Below are positions 61,576 to 64,000 of a stretch of 64,000 nt of DNA, piece after piece. The notes under the pieces are model-generated. The model made no database searches. It was not told the origin of the DNA and saw nothing but the letters and a program-made list of their open reading frames with translations. Source of the stretch: Bog-473 sp963745665 (lineage in GTDB: Bacteria > Actinomycetota > Acidimicrobiia > Acidimicrobiales > RAAP-2); assembly GCA_963745665.1 (NCBI GenBank), contig CAVUYE010000002.1:2294001-2358000 (forward strand), written 5' to 3'. Every line of letters starts with the position of its first letter. Position 1 is the stretch's first letter. The position numbers were made by a program, and so were the translations under genes.

Positions 61576-62946
61576 ATGGGGTGCACAGCGCTCGAGGCAG
61601 CGGTAGAGGTCCGCTGCGGTGACCGAACGGAGCCCCTCCTGCTGAAGCAACGACCCAATCCCATTCGAAATCTAATCGCGACCATTGCAAGCGTCGTTGT
61701 CGTGCTGGGGGCCTTGCTCGTGTCGGGTTCGACGGAAGCCGGAGCGTCGAGCCCCGCCGACCAGGGTGTGACGTCGAGCACCATCAGGATCGGCATATCG
61801 GTCATCGATTTCGCCGCGTTGCAAGCCGTCGGCGTGAACCTCAACGACGGCAATGATCAAGACGCCGTCAGTGCGCTCACGGCCAACATGAACGCCCATG
61901 GAGGGGTTGACGGCCGAAAGGTCGTCCCCTACTTCGTTGAGATGAACCCGGCCAGCTCTTCATCGATCAATTCATCGTGCTCGGAGCTGATCGAAGACGA
62001 CAAGGCCTTCATCGTCCTGTTCCCTGTCTATCCGGATTGCTTCCAGCAGACCTACGACACGCCCGTCATAGGGGGAGTGTTACCGGGCACATTGCCGGCG
62101 AGCGCTGCTGCTGACTTCAGTCTCACGCCGCCCGACGCCGCCTATGACCCTGTGCAGCTGGCCGCGTTCGACAAGCGGGGGGCGTTCAAGGGCAAAAAGG
62201 TGGGCCTCTTCTACGGCGCCGATGACACATCCGAAGCGAAAGTCGTCGAGTCGGACCTCAAGACATTGCACGTCGACGTCGCACTGTCCGCCGAGGACGG
62301 CGTGACGGCGACGGATACCGTGGCCGTCGACCAGGAAGCTCAGACCATCGCCCTTCGGTTCCAAGACGCCGGTGTCAATGAGGTGGTCGGGGTCGGTGGT
62401 ACCGGTGCGGTGACCTGGCCAAGGGCGCTTCAGGACAATCAGAGCACGTACAAGCCCCCCTGGATCGCCACGAACGTGACGGCACTCGAGTCCTACATAG
62501 CATCCGCCAAAGGGAAGAATCCTTACCTGGACAACGTGATGGCTGCCAGCCCGGTGCCATCCGCCTCCCAGGTGTGGACGGATCCGGCGATGCAAAAGTG
62601 CGCGGCAATCGTGCGCAAGGCGTACCCATCAGATGCCATTGCCCCGCCCGTCAATCCGAACAGTCCTCAGGCTGCGTCGAGTGGTTCGGACACGACATAT
62701 GCCGCGGTGGAGGCCGCCTGTCAGGATCTAGCGATCTTTGCCAAGATCGCCGATGCCGCCGGGAAGAATCTGACGGTGGCGAGCTTCACCAAGGCGGGCT
62801 ACCAGCTCAGAAATGTCACCTTTCCCGGCAGTGGTGGACCTGTCTCGTTCGGACCCGATCAGCCCTACGCCATAGGAAAGGCGAACGTCGTTGCGTATAA
62901 CCCTCGGTCCGGCGCGTTGGTGCCTGCTCCTGCATCTCGATCGTGA
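61576..62946 (+). CDS. Diverged periplasmic binding protein (Peripla_BP_6-like)
   Basis: The product has 456 residues from ATG 61576; the start is uncertain, since the hydrophobic signal segment (NLIATIASVVVVLGALLVSG) begins only about 30 residues in. The mature protein begins GVTSSTIRIGISVIDFAALQAVGV, the same opening as the LivK-type protein at 13693. It continues with NAHGGVDGRKVVPYFVEMNP and KGKKVGLFYGADDTSEAKVVESDLK. No permease or ATPase genes adjoin it. It may serve the distant liv-type transporter or be an orphan sensor component. Confidence 0.8.
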   Translation: MGCTALEAAVEVRCGDRTEPLLLKQRPNPIRNLIATIASVVVVLGALLVSGSTEAGASSPADQGVTSSTIRIGISVIDFAALQAVGVNLNDGNDQDAVSALTANMNAHGGVDGRKVVPYFVEMNPASSSSINSSCSELIEDDKAFIVLFPVYPDCFQQTYDTPVIGGVLPGTLPASAAADFSLTPPDAAYDPVQLAAFDKRGAFKGKKVGLFYGADDTSEAKVVESDLKTLHVDVALSAEDGVTATDTVAVDQEAQTIALRFQDAGVNEVVGVGGTGAVTWPRALQDNQSTYKPPWIATNVTALESYIASAKGKNPYLDNVMAASPVPSASQVWTDPAMQKCAAIVRKAYPSDAIAPPVNPNSPQAASSGSDTTYAAVEAACQDLAIFAKIADAAGKNLTVASFTKAGYQLRNVTFPGSGGPVSFGPDQPYAIGKANVVAYNPRSGALVPAPASRS

Positions 62947-63058
62947 AGGCAGTGGATGCGGAGCAGATGGATACTCCGGATGGTGCTCATACCTTTGGTG
63001 GATTGCCGCTGACTAGTGGATCCTCGCGATAATAACACTGATGTGATTTCATGGGGGG

Positions 63059-64000
63059 ATGCGACTTCCTCCACTGAAACTTCGTCGAGGTGACCGTGCT
63101 GAACTCGAAGCGCGCGTGCGGTCCAACACCATTGAGGCGCGAGCGGCCAAGCGGGCGCGGATGATCCTGCTCATGGCCGACGGCGAGTCGAATCGAACGA
63201 TCGGCGGACTGGTCGATTTGCACTACAACCAAGTCGGGATGTGGCGCTCGCGCTACGAGGAGTTCGGGTTGGCCGGGCTCGAAGATGAGGAGCGTCCGGG
63301 CCGTCCGGTTATCTATGACCACGACGACGTGCTGCTCTTGGTCAAGCTCGTCACCGAGGATCCCCCCGCTGGAGCATCCCGCTGGACGATGGAGACACTC
63401 GCTGAGGCCATGGCGTCTCACGGTGTCCCCATCTCGGCGTCGCAGGCCTGGCGCATCTGCAAGGCCCTCGACCTCAAGCCCTGGCAGGTCGAGAGCTGGA
63501 TGACCAGCCATGATCCGGACTTTTGGGCCAAGGCCTCCGATGTGTGCGGTCTCTACCTCAATCCACCACACAATGCCGTGGTGTGGTCGGTCGACGAGAA
63601 GTCGGGGATGCAGGCCAAATCACGGGTCAACCCGAGCAAGCCGGCTATTCCGGGAAAGCCGTCACGGCGCGAGTTCGAGTACAAGCGCCACGGCACCGCC
63701 GTGCTGTTCGCCGCCCTCAGCGTCCACGAAGGCACACTGGCGGGATGGGTGACCAACTCGACCAAGAGCGACAACTTCGTCACCTTCTTGGGTGACCTGG
63801 TGGACCAGACACCACCACACCTCGATCTGCACTGCATTGCCGACAACTTCGCCGCCCACAAGACGGCCAAGGTGGCCGAGTTCCTAGAGGCCAACCCAAG
63901 GGTGCACATCCATCACACGCCCACCCATGCCAGTTGGCTCAACCAAGTCGAGCTGTTCTTCTCCATCCTCGAACGAAGGCTGCTGCGACACGGTGGAATT
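63059..64000 (+). CDS. IS630-family transposase, cut by the window edge
   Basis: An open frame of 314 codons from ATG 63059 runs to the window end with no stop. The N-terminal HTH region (EARAAKRARMILLMADGESNRTIGGLVDLHYNQVGMWRSRYEEFGLAGLEDEERPGRP) is the classic IS630 helix-turn-helix. The DDE residues are Asp179 in VVWSVDEKSG, Asp262 in CIADNFAAHKT and Glu298 in WLNQVELFFSILERR. About 30-40 residues should follow outside the window. The left terminal repeat should lie in 62947-63058 but I could not define it. Confidence 0.9.
   Translation, partial: MRLPPLKLRRGDRAELEARVRSNTIEARAAKRARMILLMADGESNRTIGGLVDLHYNQVGMWRSRYEEFGLAGLEDEERPGRPVIYDHDDVLLLVKLVTEDPPAGASRWTMETLAEAMASHGVPISASQAWRICKALDLKPWQVESWMTSHDPDFWAKASDVCGLYLNPPHNAVVWSVDEKSGMQAKSRVNPSKPAIPGKPSRREFEYKRHGTAVLFAALSVHEGTLAGWVTNSTKSDNFVTFLGDLVDQTPPHLDLHCIADNFAAHKTAKVAEFLEANPRVHIHHTPTHASWLNQVELFFSILERRLLRHGGI

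Overview
The window is high-G+C DNA, dense with genes on both strands and rich in GTG starts. Many gene pairs overlap by 4 bp (ATGA or GTGA). The content points to an actinobacterium, most likely an acidimicrobial-type soil or aquatic lineage. The main reasons are the many single-copy acyl-CoA enzymes, a 13E12-type DUF222/HNH protein, SCP-x-like thiolases with DUF35 partners, and two secreted proteins built from a 42-residue repeat with a GYWLVASDGGIF core. This taxonomic call is inference; there is no rRNA gene in the window.

Layout. 0-9 kb: two enoyl-CoA hydratases, rlmN, a thiolase-like protein without the usual nucleophilic Cys, and several small membrane proteins. 8.9-17 kb: a branched-chain-amino-acid-type ABC importer operon (binding protein, fused LivH-LivM permease, LivG, LivF) followed by a thiolase, then a fused CoA-transferase divergent from a TetR regulator. 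17-21.5 kb: SDR, TesB thioesterase, ureidoglycolate-lyase-like protein, cupin and D-2-hydroxyacid dehydrogenase. 21.6-24.6 kb: a large secreted repeat protein. 24.6-33.6 kb: a catabolic cluster (RraA-like, ThuA-like, Zn alcohol dehydrogenase, VOC protein, PEP-mutase/isocitrate-lyase family, RidA, class II aldolase, SDR, aldehyde dehydrogenase, hydrolase). 33.6-37.8 kb: BrkB-like membrane protein, secreted GH99-like protein, DUF222/HNH protein. 37.8-44 kb: a minus-strand operon of hydantoinase-B, ketosynthase-OB protein, thiolase, acyl-CoA dehydrogenase and ferredoxin. Two of its genes are frame-broken by small indels, and the acyl-CoA dehydrogenase has a suspect 3' end. 44-56 kb: the second repeat protein, a methyltransferase, a thioesterase-like protein, a small promoter-to-terminator unit, an acyl-CoA ligase, a DUF35/thiolase pair, acetyl-CoA synthetase and another acyl-CoA dehydrogenase. 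56.5-64 kb: a plastic zone with tRNA-Lys, a 1.4-kb insertion flanked by 47-bp direct repeats of the tRNA 3' half and carrying an HTH/nucleotidyltransferase pair, an IS256-type element that has split an SDR gene with a clear 8-bp target duplication, a diverged binding protein, and an IS630-type transposase cut by the window edge.

Two observations tie the window together. First, the same palindrome (CTGAC-N6-GTCAG, spacer always 6) stands upstream of seven separate transcription units between 16.9 and 56.4 kb, including the TetR gene itself. This suggests one TetR regulon covering CoA-transferase, dehydrogenases, thiolase/DUF35, hydantoinase-B operon and acyl-CoA dehydrogenase, probably for breaking down an acyl-CoA-activated carbon source. 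Second, the tRNA-Lys mini-island carries a toxin-antitoxin-like pair whose nucleotidyltransferase reading frame ends inside the tRNA on the opposite strand.
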